Assembly: GCA_023525715.1 (NCBI GenBank)
Contig: CM042011.1
Coordinates: 60,871,354-60,935,353, forward strand
Source of the DNA: Cichorium intybus
Taxonomy: Eukaryota > Streptophyta > Magnoliopsida > Asterales > Asteraceae
Length of the DNA: 64,000 nt
Reading direction: 5' to 3'
Part shown: one piece after another, positions 38,802 to 52,000 of the stretch
Layout of the letters: every line of letters starts with the position of its first letter
Position numbering within the stretch: the first letter of the stretch is position 1
Notes under the pieces: generated by a model
Seen by the model: only the letters and a program-made list of their open reading frames with translations
Told to the model about the DNA's origin: nothing
The model's database searches: none
Translations under genes and position numbers: made by a program

Positions 38802-40139
38802 CATGAGAAAATGACATGTGGCCAAATGAATGTGGTGGTGACATGTGGCTTTGAGTTACTTATTTATTAGGATAGGATTTAACTTTTCTGTTATAGTCAC
38901 AGAAAAATATAGTTTTTTGGTATTAATTACAGAAAAGTATATATAGTTTTATATTTTTTGTATTGGATACATAAAAATCTAGATATTTTGTAAATTTTTA
39001 TTAGATAATATGTCAAATAACCCACATATTACTCAATAAAAATTCTGCAGGAAATCATATATGTCAGCCATCCATTGGTAACACATCCTTGGGTAATCGA
39101 TAGCAAACTTACCCAAGGGTAATATGCTGGAAAACTTCGGTGCTAATACGGAGCAAAAAATTTCCATGGGTAATTCGTTTCAAAAATATATATGGGAAAT
39201 TCGTGGGAAGAGATTCCCACACACATTTTACACACAAATCTGTGTCTCGGAAATTCATGGATAAAACAAAGGTGCCATGGATTACCAATAGCCATAGCCA
39301 AATAGGTTTTATTTTTGTAGAGGCGTGTAAATTGCGAGATGGGTTTAGCTTAAAATAGGGAGTGTTTCCAACTGTAAGACTGTAAAAGGCCTTCCATAGA
39401 CCGGTCACTATTTTTTAATGCAAAAAAGGGAGGAATCAATTTATTCTCTATTGGCTTCTTTATTGATTTCGATTCTTCTTTCGGTTCCTTTTTAGTCATA
39501 TTTCTCCAACAAGACTTTTTATCATAGCTCTATTAGGTAGTTGAATTATCTGTTTTTTTAACGATGGTGTCGCTAAGATCGAACAAATAAAAATAGCAGA
39601 AAGTGGTGTAACTTTGTAACAAGCCATACCCATTTTACTCATGTAAAGTATAAGCTTTGTAGTATCAATATGTTTAAGATTCCAAATGAACGAGACACAA
39701 ACGAAGCTAAAAAACTAAAGAGATTAAAAAGGAAGATCATAATTCCATGTTCTTCATTTGAGTTAGTTATTAACAGCCAAATGAAAGGGTGCAATGGTTA
39801 GAAGGGTTTTGTCTGTGGAGAAAACACACACACACACACAGGATCAAATGAGAACTGTTTTTTTCATGAGAACCAGAGAACTCTTTTTGATTGGTTGAAT
39901 CATAAAATGCATCATAGTCATTTAACAAATATCATTTAATTCTGAATTTTTTAGTTTTAGCAACAACGATAACTATCTCATAAAATTAAGGCTACTAAAA
40001 ATGAAATTTTTGAATTAAAAAAAAAGGAAATTTCAAAATATATATAAATAGATTTTCGAAATATTAAAAAAATCAGAATTTTAATTTTTTTTTAAAATGG
40101 ATTTTCGATTTGATTTTTATAATCAGATTTCTGATATGA

Positions 40140-40589
40140 CAATTTTTAACAGAATGCATATATATGCATATTTACGTTTTTGCATTATATATCCAAAAAT
40201 GCATATATGCACATTCGAGAATTTTTCATAAAAAACACATAAAAATCCATATTTCATAATGTTCGGATGTCATACAACCATAAAGTATAAAAAGAAATAC
40301 AATTCACAAAAATATTGGACCACGAAGCATAAGCAAAACCATTTTATTAAAAAAACAACATAAAAATAACATACGTTCATTTTATACGATATAACCATAA
40401 ACTAAAAACCAAAGCAATACAACAAAATATCATGATTATCTTCATTTGTTCATCCTTAATTGTCATGTAGTCTTTGGTTTATCTTCACTCCTTCGAATTA
40501 CTCGGCAAAGTCTTCAAAATCTACAAAAACTTTAATAAAAAAGTATAAAAATGCTTATATTCATACATATATATGCAAATATGCATATT

Positions 40590-40671
<82 letters not shown>

Positions 40672-40744
40672 AAATGCATATACATATATGCACATATGCA
40701 TTTACATGCACATATGCACATACATATATGCATATATGCACATA

Positions 40745-40836
<92 letters not shown>

Positions 40837-40874
40837 TATGCACATACATATATTCACATATATATATATATATA
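40140..40874. repeat. TATGCATA/TATGCACA array with (TA)n tracts
   Basis: Scattered TGCATATATGCA words, then (TA)n at 40595-40666 and 40748-40831 with TATGCACA units between. Continues on the other side of T5 at 43284-43500. Periodic open frames on both strands are artefacts of the repeat. Confidence 0.95.
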
Positions 40875-41454
40875 GAGGTAAGATAAAATGAGATGGGTGA
40901 AAAGGTTGAGAAAATGAGAAAGAATCTGGGCCTTCCAAATACTAAAATCTATGGCTTATATTAATCTGTTATTTATGATAATTTAAATCAATTAAATTGA
41001 TTAATAATATTTTTAAATACAAGAAGGGTATATAGGTAATATTAATATCCATCAAATTAGGAAATTGGACTTTATAATTCCTAAATTCTAGCTCTCTTTG
41101 ACCATTCTTCTCTTCCCCCCTCTCTCTCTATCAGAAATCCCTAAATCACGTATGCCTCCTGTTACGCAACCCTAGCATCACAATCGCCTCCCCTGTTGTT
41201 CGCAAAGACCGCAACTAGCAATCTAGGTCGATTTCCAGTCATCCCCAAGTCGTATGCCGAGTAGTCATCATCATGTAGCCATAGCAAAAGTGTGAAATCG
41301 CCTGCATTTGCTCGTTCCACAATTTCAAATTTCACGGGAACAGAGAGGGAGAAAGAGAGCCGCCGATGCAATAAAGCGACCACAGATACGAAATCACAAA
41401 ATTGAGTATTCAGGAAGTGTTCAATCCTGCAAACTAAGAATTCATTCAAATTTA

Positions 41455-41580
41455 ATGGCGTCGATTCAGGAAAGCGAAGGTGGTTGGGTGGCAAGAAAAC
41501 GCAGACAACTTGGTGGAATCTCCGATGCTCTCACCATCGCTTCCGACCTCGGGTTCTCTGTTCGCTCTCCCCCATCTAAG
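41455..41580 (+). pseudogene. Captured first exon resembling AUGMIN subunit 2
   Basis: The ATG at 41455 opens a 42-codon exon ending at AAG|GTACAT, a good splice donor. The peptide contains RRQLGGISDALTIASDLGF, which resembles from memory the N-terminus of plant AUGMIN subunit 2, part of the complex that branches microtubules. Upstream is a leader-like stretch (41090-41454) with CT-rich sequence; downstream is intron-like sequence with no second exon that I can see. It lies inside T5, so it is a captured fragment. The family assignment is unverified. Confidence 0.5.
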
Positions 41581-42279
41581 GTACATATTTGTCTATGTGA
41601 TCATGAAATTCACTTGATTTATCAATTTTAGGGTTCACGTATCTGTATTGCACTATGAAATTGGTATTACCTTTTACTCAGTTCTGTAAATTCATAGATT
41701 TGGACTCTGGTCGTATAAAATCTGAATATGGATCACGTCGCCTTTCATTTACAAAACGGTGCCGATTTCAAGCTTCATGAGAAAATCGTTGCCATTGTCC
41801 TACATTTTCATTTTTAGGGTTTCATTTATTCGGTGGCAAAATTTACATATTGATCATACTTGTATTTCTGTTTGTTAATCATTTACGCATGTTATGATGC
41901 TTATGAGTGTCATATAAATATTAATTGACATGTGGGTACATCAGGTTAATTTGTATTTCTGTTTGTTAATCATTTACGCATGTTATGATGTTTATGAGTG
42001 TCATTTAAATATGAATTGACATGTGGGTCCATGTGCTAATCATAATTTGGGTAAATGATTATAGATATTTAACATATGTTGGGGTTCATTAGTCTTGTTA
42101 TGTGTTAATGATCTACCAGCAGATGTGCACGTTGTTGTCTTTTAAAATGAAATTGGTATGTGGGTTCATAATAATCTCAATATTTCTAAATGATCATAGA
42201 TGCTCCACATTTGTTAATCATCATCGTTAAACCTTTGTTATAAATGAATGATTACCGGTTTTTTTAACATGTGTTAATC

Positions 42280-42760
42280 ACCGATGATTATAATTGTAAT
42301 CATCGATGATTATAACTGTAATCATCGATGATTATAATGTGATCATTTATTATTATAAATATAATCATTTGTGATTATAACTCTAGATTGCTTTATTATG
42401 AGCATAATCATTTTTTGATATCTTTGAACTTTATTTTGCAGGTGTGAATACAAAAACAAGAATGATTATATTCATGGGTGCCCATCTTTATTTTTATGTA
42501 TGATAGTAGCAACAAGAATAACGATCAAAACTATAACATCGACGAATTCATTTTATGGTTAAATGTGTATTTATTTAAGAACAATGATGTATTCGCGTAT
42601 GATTAAATATGTATTCATTTTATGATTAGATGTGTATTCAGTTACGATCATATGTATATTTACATATCATTGCATGCTTATTCATTTATGATTATATGTT
42701 TATTTATTTATGATTATATGTGTATTCGGTAATTCTCAAAATTTATGTATATTTTATTCA
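42280..42760. repeat. ATCATCGATGATTA palindrome array in T5
   Basis: Three close copies of AATCATCGATGATTATAA-like palindromes at about 42285-42340, then looser GATTATATGTRTATTCA and TTATGATTA words to 42760. Local structure unique to T5. Confidence 0.8.
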
Positions 42761-43194
42761 TTGATGATTACAACGTAATTTTGTATAATCTCTATAAAAA
42801 TACTGTTAAAAATTAAATCACTAAAATTATAAAAATATTTTTTTATATTCATTTATGAATATAATTTTTCTATCACTACAATATTCATGGATAATTAATA
42901 ATTTGTTTTTTATTCATTAATGAATGCAATATAATAAATGAAAAAAGACGATTCTTTTAAATTTAACAGAAAATTGATAAAAAATATTTTTTTAATCATT
43001 TATTAATTAAAAATGATTAATTCATTTTTTTAGGTAATTACCAATCAAATCCCTAAATTTTAGGAAATTGTGATTTTATTCATTTATGATTTAATTTAAT
43101 TAAATTTTACAATTACTAATATACCCTTATATATTGATTGGTCCAGAATGATTCTCATATTCTCAACCTTTTTATTCATCTCATTTTAACTTCT

Positions 43195-43289
<95 letters not shown>

Positions 43290-44840
43290 TACACATATAC
43301 ACATACATACATGCACATATGCACTTACATGCACATACATATATTCATATATGCATATACATATATGCACATATGCACATACATTTATGCACATATGCAC
43401 TTACATGCACATATATATATTTATATATGCGTATATGCACATATACACATACATATATGCACATATGCACATATATGCACATACATTTATTTTACATATG
43501 TGAGCCTGTTATCCGAATCCATTACTCGTTTAGTCGGAAACAACTTTCATTCTGGATGGGGCTTTTTATGTATTTTCTGGGTGATGTTCATCTTATAGAC
43601 AAATCACACAAATTTTTTTTATGTAAAAACACTACAAAGGCGATGGCCTGAGAAACCGTTTCCATGGCCGACGATAGGAATAAGAACATAATCAGAATTG
43701 CCAAATTAAATAACATATAATAATTAAAGAAAAAACAAACAAGAATCAAAATCACCCATCCACTTCCACTGCCAAGAAAACATATAATAATTAAAGAAAA
43801 AGCAAAAAAATAAAGCTTCATACACATTTATTAAATTATGAGATAACATAACGCCACACAAGTATAAATATGGCAAATTGGAAGCACTCATTAGAGCTGC
43901 TGAAATTGACGCCATGATCGGACCCTTATGCATTCTTTTTTTTTTCTAAAAGCAATATGAGTTCAATTATAAGAGATAACAAATATGCTATTCCAATAGC
44001 CTGCTAGCAAATTACACAGTTGCCACAACATGTGTACAACATGTGTACAGACTTCAATAAGAAAAGGAAAAAGGTCGATTTATCCTTAGGAATTGTAAAT
44101 CTTATGATGAAACATAATAAGAGGAGGCGTATAGACACAAATTACCATAACTTAGGCTTCTACGATATCAATGAAAAGAGAAGCTTTATCACTTTGTGTT
44201 CTTGCCTTAAATTAGAAACCCAACAAAACCTGAATCGGTAGAGACAAGGGCAAGAACCATCCAAGGAATCGAGTGGCTTTTGGGGGGAAACATGCACCGT
44301 AAATCTCAGCAAAGATCTTAGTATATGCAACGATCACCAGTGTTAGGGTTCATTCGATTTGAACATTAACGAAACCAAGAAGACCCAAATAGATGAAGCC
44401 CTAACCTGCACTGAATATTAGAGTCGGCGCCAAACTAGCAATCATCCAAATTTAATGAACCAAAAAATTGAATTGAGATACTTCAATACCAGGTAAATCC
44501 TTATCCCACCGGAAAATTCGATGGCAGAGACGGAGGAACAAACGATTTCAGCGAGTCCGATGGCAGTGGTTGGTGACGAAGAAGATGGTGAGACGGAGGA
44601 ACAAACGATTGTAGCGAGTCCGATGGCAGTAGGTGGTGGACTCTTTTGCGAATTCGATGGCAGAGCAGGCAACTGGCGACAGGAGACGAAATCCGACCCC
44701 CATCTTCTCTAGCGTGGGTGTCTCTTGTGCGAGCATGCTTGATGATGGGTGTGCCGGCTGAAGGAAGGTCTCACGAGAGGGATTTTTTGAGATTCAGTAA
44801 ATTTAGGTTAAAAGGAGAGAGAGTATGATATTTATCAAAT

Positions 44841-45294
44841 GGGAAAATGACTTATAAGGATAATTATGTTTCAAAACTGTTCAAAAAACATCATCCAAGT
44901 TTGGTCTGTTCAAAAAACACCATCCAAATAAGACATTTGTACAAAAAATACCATCCAAGTAAAGCTTTTGTACAAAAAACACCAACGAACTACATGTTTT
45001 GTTCAAATTTTACCCGATGGTAACCGGCTCTTGCAGGTTAAAAGATGACTTGGCCTAATATTTAGTGACATGGCATAATAACAGATGAACAGTTTAACCT
45101 GCAAGAGCCGGTTACCATCGGGTAAAATTTAAACAAAACATGTAGTTCGTTGGTGTTTTTTATACAAAGGCCTTACTTGGATGGTGTTTTTTGTACAAAG
45201 GCTTTACTTGGATGGTGTTTTTTGAACACACCAAACTTGGATGGTGTTTTTTGAACATTTTTGAAACATAATTACCCTTATAAGTCATTTTCCC
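44841..45294. mobile_element. Mutator-like foldback MITE
   Basis: Two arms of about 205 bp are nearly complementary and open with GGGAAAATGACTTATAAGG. The arms hold repeated AAAAAACACCATCCAAGT words, and a short centre separates them. An exact 9-bp duplication, TTATCAAAT, flanks the element (44832-44840 and 45295-45303), the hallmark length for Mutator-like elements. No coding capacity. It shares its first 11 bases with the element starting at 63071. Confidence 0.95.
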
Positions 45295-45510
45295 TTATCA
45301 AATTTAGGAGCGTGATTTTAGTTTCCAGTTGTTTGGATTCAAATTTATACCTATTATACCCTGATCCATATTAAAACGGACAAACAAATCCTTTTTATTT
45401 TTATTTAATTACAAAATTGCCATAACTCATCTTAGCCTTTTATTTTTCTGATCTAATGGACCATATTTAGTTCTCCAGTTCTGATGATTTTTATAGTTCT
45501 CATTATATTT

Positions 45511-45616
<106 letters not shown>

Positions 45617-46020
45617 ATCACGTAAGAACTAAATATTTTGTGAGAACATAAAAACTAAATATAGCCTTTGATCAAGATAAATCAATGGATATGATTAAAA
45701 TAGGGTTTTCATTTTTTTAAAATTATAGATTCTTATTTAATTAATCTGAAGGGTAATTTGGTAAAACTTGATTGAGTTTTTTTTAGGAAATTACGGTTAT
45801 TTTTGAAAACCGATTCTCTTTTTCCTGTATCTCTCTTCCTCATTGACTGTAAATATGTTTTCTCTCTCATCCCGAGTTTTAGCATGGAGAGAAAAGAAAA
45901 GAAAAGAAAAGAAGGAGAGAAAAGAAGGAAAAGGAAAGGAAATAAGAGTTATATTTTCGTGTTCCCGAGTCGAAAGAAAAATTAAAGGAAAGAAACGTTT
46001 TATGTGTTCCCGAGTGGAAA

Positions 46021-46629
46021 GAAAAATTAGGCTAAGGGCAGTTTGGTACAACCCATCTATGCACGGAGAAATCCACAGGCATTCCCTACGCCTGCAAATC
46101 GATACCCAAGAAGAAACTCATATGCCGGGAGGATTACGAAGACAAAAAACCCCAATCCTTCAACAGTTATATACAATCGCAAGAAAATTAGGCTAAGGGC
46201 AGTTTGGTACAACTCATCTATGCACGGAGAAATCCACAGGCATTCCCTGCAAATCGATACCCAAGAAGAAACTCATATGCCGGGAGGATTACGAATACGT
46301 TTTGAGAGAGATTCAAATAATGCACAATTTATCTGAACATCCGAATGTTGTCAGGATCAAAGGGACTTACGAGGATGCTTTATATGTTCATATCGTTATA
46401 GAGTTATGCGCCGGTGGAGAGTTGTTCGATCGGATAGTTCAAAAAGGGCAATTCAGTGAATGGGAGGCGGCGAAGTTGATTAAAACGATCGTCATAGTTG
46501 TTGAAGCTTGCTATTTGTTGGGTGTTATGCATCGAGACCTAAAACCAGAAAATTTCCTCTTTTCGACCACCCATGAATACGCTACTCTTAAAGCCACTGA
46601 TTTTGGGTTGTCCGTCTTCTACAAACCAG
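46021..46629 (+). pseudogene. Captured calcium-dependent protein kinase exon
   Basis: Frame 46183-46629 reads the CDPK kinase domain from the glycine-rich loop (GQFGTTHLC) through CKSIPKKKLI, EIQIMHNLSEHPNVVRIKG, ELCAGGELFDRIVQKG and the catalytic HRDLKPEN (46530-46553) to DFG (46599-46607) and FYKPG. It ends at a splice donor in the position usual for CDPK exon 1. A TAA at 46194-46196 interrupts the glycine loop. The first 113-120 bp are tandemly duplicated (46021-46140 and 46183-46295); the upstream copy keeps two residues lost from the downstream one. No variable N-domain, later kinase exons or EF-hands follow, so this is a captured pseudogene. Confidence 0.93.
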
Positions 46630-47199
46630 GTTCGATTTCTTATGCTTTTTTATTCTTATTTTTGGATTTTCCTTATTGGGTTATCTTATATCTTAATACC
46701 TAAATAATCTCATATGGGTTTATTTTATGATTTTTATCTCTATGTGTTTTGGGGTTTTATATATCTTGGCTTTAGATTGTCTTTCTTAATGATATTCAAA
46801 CGATAGACCTTGCCATAATGCATTTTCAGATCGATGTCATTGTGATGTAGGAAGCAAGAATCTTCAGGAGCGGTAACCAATCTCTCTCTTTCTCTTTGTA
46901 TGCTCGGTAGTTTCAATTTGATACGATTTCAATTGGGTTGTTGTTTTCGGTTGAGTCGCTCTATTTCAGGTAGGTGATTCCAATTTGATACGACCTCCTC
47001 ATCCGACTTCTGAAACATTATCGCGCTTATTAAACATGATTCTTCTTCTAAGTATCTTTTTTAATTTTATGTTATGGCTTGTGGTTCATAATGTTCTTCC
47101 AGGTAACAGTTGTGTGTGCGTGGTCGGTAATTCGAATCACAGTCCTCCCCCTCTTTCAGTTCTCCGATCGATTATTTGGATTGTTTGTTGCAATCATAT
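46630..47199. other. Intron-like and unrecognised sequence in T1
   Basis: Follows the CDPK donor site. T-rich, with no matching downstream CDPK exon that I can see. Ends at the Copia-2 insertion site. Confidence 0.55.
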
Positions 47200-47525
47200 T
47201 GTTAGGATCGAGACACTTAGCATACGAACACTAAACACACACACTCGGCTCACAAATTAAGAACACAATAATTTAACGTGGTTCGGTCCAAAAATGACCT
47301 ACGTCCACGGCGGATAACTAGGAATGCTTATTGCTATGTGTTTTTTGTGTTGTGTGGTACATATAAAATTGTTGCAGACCTTCAACTTATATAGGCATGT
47401 GTATCAACCCAGCATATATTAAACAATAGAAAGGAATGAGTTGGTTGGGTCAAAGAAAAAATAAATATGGCTAAATACTACCATCCATGTTTGAATTCAA
47501 AAGCTTCACACCAACCCTCTTGACA
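47200..47525 (-). repeat. Copia-2 3' LTR
   Basis: 326 bp, TG...CA ends, paired with 52196-52521. The polypurine tract complement (ATCTCCCACTT) starts at 47526. Confidence 0.96.
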
Positions 47526-47641
47526 ATCTCCCACTTGAAGATTTTGAACAATGTAGTATTTCTCTGCCATCCAAGTCTTTGCAACGGACCTTCAAAAAAA
47601 CTTTTGATCTTAGCCCCTTCCTAGTTACCCTGGCCTTCTCT

Positions 47642-48070
47642 TCAAGTATCCTGAAGGCCAGTTGAAGCTATGCAAAGCTTCAACTTCTCTAATATAACAA
47701 CCTTAGTCAACATATCAGCTGGATTTTCAGTTCCTTTGATCTTCTTCAACTTCAGAGTACCATCATTAATTCTTTCTCTGATGAAGTGATATCTCAGCTG
47801 TATGTGATTTGTCTTCGAATGGAAGACAGGATTCTTTGCAAGGTGTATTGCACTTTGATTATCACAAAACAGTGCACAATCAACTTGTTCCTTGCCAAGT
47901 TCTTCGAGAAAGTTCTTCAACCATATAAGCTCTTTGCTTGCTTCAGCAAGTGCCATATACTCTGCTTCTGTGGTTGAAAGGGCAACACTTTTCTAGAGTT
48001 TAGACATCCAACTCACTGCAGTGCCTCCCACTGTAAAGACATACCCAGTAGTGCTTTTGTATGAGTCTTT
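47642..48070 (-). pseudogene. Copia-2 RNase H domain
   Basis: Same frame as the upstream polyprotein but cut by a TGA at 48071-48073 and a TAG near 47994-47996. Family motifs include STTEAEYMALAEA, LFCDNQSAIHLAKNP, HIQLRYHFIRE and ENPADMLTK. Without the two nonsense codons it would be the normal C-terminus. Confidence 0.93.
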
Positions 48071-50464
48071 TCAACCACCAAGGTCTGCATCTGCAAAACC
48101 TTTCAGAATGACATCTTTCCCGTTAAAATGTAATGCCACTTTTGAAGTCCCCTTCAAATATCTTAGCAGCCATTTAACTGCTTCCCAATGTTCTCTCCCC
48201 GGATTGGACATAAATCGACTAACAACTCCCACTGCATGTGCAATATCTGGTCTCGTGCATACCATTGCATACATGAGGCTACCAACTGCAGATGCATAAG
48301 GAACTTTAGTCATTTCTGCTTTGTCTTCTTCTGATTTGGGTGATTGATCTTTAGAAAGCTTAAAGTGACTTCCCAAGGGTGTGCTTCTGATCTTAGCATC
48401 TTTAAGGCTGAATTTTTCTAATACTTTCTCAATGTATTTCTCTTGAGAGAGTGTCAAAGAGCCATCTTCTTTGTTTCTGAAAATACTCATCCCAAGTATT
48501 TCATTTGCAGCTCCCAAGTCTTTCATCTCGAATTCTTCAGACATTTGCTTCTTTAACTTCTTGATCTCTATCATGTCTGAGCCTGCAATCAACATATCAT
48601 CTACATAGAGTAGTAGAATGATATAAGAACCCTTAAACTTCTTGATGTAACAACAATGGTCATTGTCACATCTCTTGTAACCAACTCTTCTCATGAAGTT
48701 ATCAAACTTCAAATACCATTGTCTTGGTGCTTGCTTCAGACCATACAATCTTTTCTTCAATTTACACACCAAGTTTTCTTTGCCTTTAATCTGAAAACCC
48801 TCTGGTTGTGTCATGTAAATTTCTTCATCTAGGTCACCATGTAGAAAAGCTGTCTTGACATCTAGTTGCTCTAGATGCAAACCTTCTGCTGCTACAATAC
48901 TGAGAACAAGTCTGATAGTGGTCATCTTCACTACTGGAGAGAATATTTCATTGAAATCGATTCCCTCTTTCTGTTGAAAGCCCTTGACTACTAATCTTGC
49001 TTTGTACCGTTTGGTACCATCATGTTCATCATTGACCCTGAAAATCCATTTGTTTTGAAGAGCCTTCTTCCCGGATGGAAGCTTCGTTAGAAGCCAGGTC
49101 TTGTTCTTCTCAAGCGACTTCATTTCATCTTTCATTGCTAGCTCCCACTGCAATGAATCTTTTAACCTCTTAGCTTCAGAGTAACAATGGGGTTCACCAT
49201 TTTCTGTCAAAAGAATGTAGTTGACAGATGGTGAGTATCTTTGTAGTGGTCTGATGACTCTGGAAGATCTTCTTGGTTGAACTTGAGGTGTGGCTGGGGA
49301 CTCTGGAGCTGGAGGGCTGGTTTCTTCATCTTCAGAGTCATTTCTAGAATCATCCTCTAAGCTCCCACTGTCAGTTAAATCATCCCCAGATTCAAGGATT
49401 TCAACTGAAGCTTCTTTCTTCTTTTCACCACCTTCATATTCAACGTACTCCTTCTGGACTTCTGAACTTCTGGTGTTTATATCTTTGTATAACTCAGCTT
49501 CGTTAAAAATGACGTTCTTGCTTCGGATTATCTTTCTGCTTTCATTATCCCAAAGCCTGTAACCCATTTCGTCTAACACATAACCAATGAATGTGCACTT
49601 CTTGGTTTTTGAATCAAGTTTATCCCTGTCATTATCTTTTAACAGACTGTAAGCACTACAACCAAAGACTTTTAGGTGTTTGAGACTTACTTCCTTCACT
49701 TGCCACATTTCTTCCGGTAATTTAAAATCCAAGGGAACACACGGTGAACGGTTGATCAAGTAGGCTGCAGTGTTAACTGCATCAGCCCAGAATGTCTTAG
49801 GTAAACCGGCATTTAACCTCATGCTTCTAGCCCTTTCATTCAGAGTTCTTTTCATTCTCTCAGCTACACCATTCTGCTGAGGGGTTCCTGGGACTGTCTT
49901 GATCATCTTTATCCCTTGCTTGGCACAATAGTCAACAAACTCCTTGCTTATGTATTCACCACCATTATCCGACTTCAGACATTTTACCTTCAAATCAGTT
50001 TCATTTTCAACAACAGATTTCCATATCTTAAAAGTATCAAATACATCAGATTTATTTTTAAGAAAATAGACCCATACCTTGCATGTTGAATCATCAATAA
50101 AGGTCGCATAGTAGTTTTTGCCTCCTAGGGATGAAACTGGTGTTGGTCCAAATACATCCGAGTGAACAAGCTCCAACTTCTGAGCTTTCGGTGTCTTCCC
50201 CGTCTTTACAAAAGTAACCCGATTTTGTTTCCCGAGAACACAAGATTCACAGAATTCTGTTTCAACTTTCTTCAAGTCTGGAAACTTCCCTTTCTGAGCC
50301 AACATCTTCAATCCCTTATTGCTCATGTGTCCGAGTCGTTGGTGCCATAAATTAGATGGACTCGGATTTGTGGTTACGACATGAACACCATCACTAGGTA
50401 TCTCTACCATGTATAGAGTGCCTTTCTTCTTTCCTTTGGCAATCACCAAGTTGCCTTTGATCAC
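48071..50464 (-). pseudogene. Copia-2 integrase and reverse transcriptase
   Basis: A 797-codon open frame. It starts in the pre-integrase zinc region (LWHQRLGHMS, CESCVLGKQ). It continues through an integrase core with the three acidic positions readable in VHSDVFGP, LKSDNGGEY and NGVAERMKRT. It then runs into RVT_2 (NKWIFRVNDEHDG, QLDVKTAFLHGDL, catalytic LLLYVDDMLIAG) and the start of RNase H (FADADLGG). These active-site residues look intact. It is out of frame with gag-protease by one nucleotide at about 50485 and ends at a premature TGA. Confidence 0.96.
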
Positions 50465-51582
50465 TTTCCATTGTCCACCCCAAAGTGAACATCAAACCCT
50501 TCATCATCCAACTTACCAACTGAAATCAACTTTCTCCTTAAGTTTGGAATAACCCTGACATCTTTCAATGTCCATGTGGTTCCTAAGGAGGTCTTCAAAT
50601 CTACGTCTTCGATACCCGTAATATCAAGCACTTGATCATCGGCCAAACGAACTTTGCCAAGAGCACCTGTTTGTAGGTTCTTGACCATATCTGGGCATGA
50701 GACGGCATGGAAAGAAGCATCTGAATCCATAATCCAGGATTCTGCTAAATTTTCAACACAACATATGAGAAAATCTCCTGATTCTTCAGAGGATACATTG
50801 TTTACTTCTTTCTTTTCAGCTTGTGGTCTTGGGCATTGGCTTATAAAGTGACCTTTTTCTTTGCAATTCCAGCATTCAATGTCTTTTCTGGTTTTTGACT
50901 GTCCCCTTTTTCTGGACTTTGATCTGCCTCGATTACGTCCTCTTTCGTTTCTTCTTCCTCTACTTTCTGTATGCAATAGAGAACTAGAACTAGAAGTCTC
51001 ACCATTGCTTCTCCGTCTGATATCTTCATTTACAATCAAGTCACGAATACTCTCGAAAGTGAGTTTGATAGTGCCGGATGCACTACTAACAGCTGTGACT
51101 GTGCCTGACCAACTATCGGGCAAAGATGATAAAAGGAGGAGCGCTTGTACTTCATCTTCAAACTTTATTGCAACTGAGGCTAAACGAGAAATAATCGAGT
51201 TAAACTCATTTATGTAAGCGGTAACCGATATGCCTTCCTTCATCTTGGTGTTAACCAGTTGTTTGATGAGGAACACTTTGTTTGAAGCAGACGGCTTCTC
51301 ATACATGTTGGACAAAGCCTTAAATACTCCATAAGTAGTTGTTTCATTGACAATGTTATACGCAACACTCTTTGCCAATGAAAGCCTAACTACACCCAAG
51401 GCTTGTCGATCCAACAACTTCCAATCTTCATCATACATGTCATCCGGTTGTTCGCCCAACATAGGCAAATGCAAACTTTTCTGATACAGCATATCTTCAA
51501 TTTGCATCTTCCAAAATCCATAATCGGTACCATCAAACTTCTCAATTTTAATTTTACCGTCTTCTGCCATTTTAACGGACAA
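50461..51582 (-). pseudogene. Copia-2 gag and protease
   Basis: 373-codon frame starting near 51570 (MAEDGKIKIEKFDG). The gag domain occupies roughly residues 10-200. A basic Arg/Ser-rich stretch and one zinc knuckle (CWNCKEKGHFISQC) follow, then the protease region. There the site reads WIMDSDASFHA, with Asp where the catalytic motif normally has Gly (DSGA). A one-base change in a G run near 50485 throws the frame into a stop just before the pre-integrase domain. Confidence 0.95.
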
Positions 51583-51594
51583 AATGCAATTTTC

Positions 51595-52000
51595 TTTCAG
51601 AAGTTAAGGGTGAAAATGCAATTTTTCTGAAATTCAGGGGCTAAACTGCAATTTTTTGAAAGTTCAGGGGCTAAACTGCAATTTTCTGAAAGTTAGGGGG
51701 CTAAACAACAATTTTCTGAAAGTTCAGGGGCTAAACTGCAATTTCTGGAAATTCAGGGACCTGTTTTGCAATTCCTGAAACTTCAGGGACCTGTTTTGCA
51801 ATATCTTGCAATATCTGGAACTCCAGGACCTGTTTTGCAAAATATGCTACAGTACCGCTACAGGAACCGCTACAGTGAACTGCTACAGGACGCTACAGTG
51901 ACCTGCTACAGTGTCGTCTTCTCCGGCGCTACCGTGTCGTCTTCTCCGGCGGACTCCGGCGCTACAGTGTCGTCTTCTCCGGCGATCTGGTTTCTTCGGT
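51595..52000 (-). repeat. Tandem repeats in the Copia-2 5' leader
   Basis: Between gag and the 5' LTR lie about six tandem units of roughly 30 bp built on CAGGGGCTAAACTGCAATTT (51598-51840), and then several GCTACAG and GTCGTCTTCTCCGGCG units (51841-52000). This is the untranslated leader, where packaging and dimerisation signals usually lie. Confidence 0.85.

Larger units (their letters stand above)
40875..43196 (+). mobile_element. TIR element T5 carrying a captured exon
   Basis: The left TIR (GAGGTAAGATAAAATGAGAT...) and the complement of the right (GGAGAAGTTAAAATGAGAT...) match over about 60 bp, including AAAAGGTTGAGAA. (TA)n lies immediately outside both ends. The paralogous segment near 33840 lacks T5, which confirms insertion into a TA/TATGCACA array. 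The interior holds an exon (41455-41580) with 5' leader and intron-like sequence. Nearer the right end is an ATCATCGATGATT palindrome array. Confidence 0.88.
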
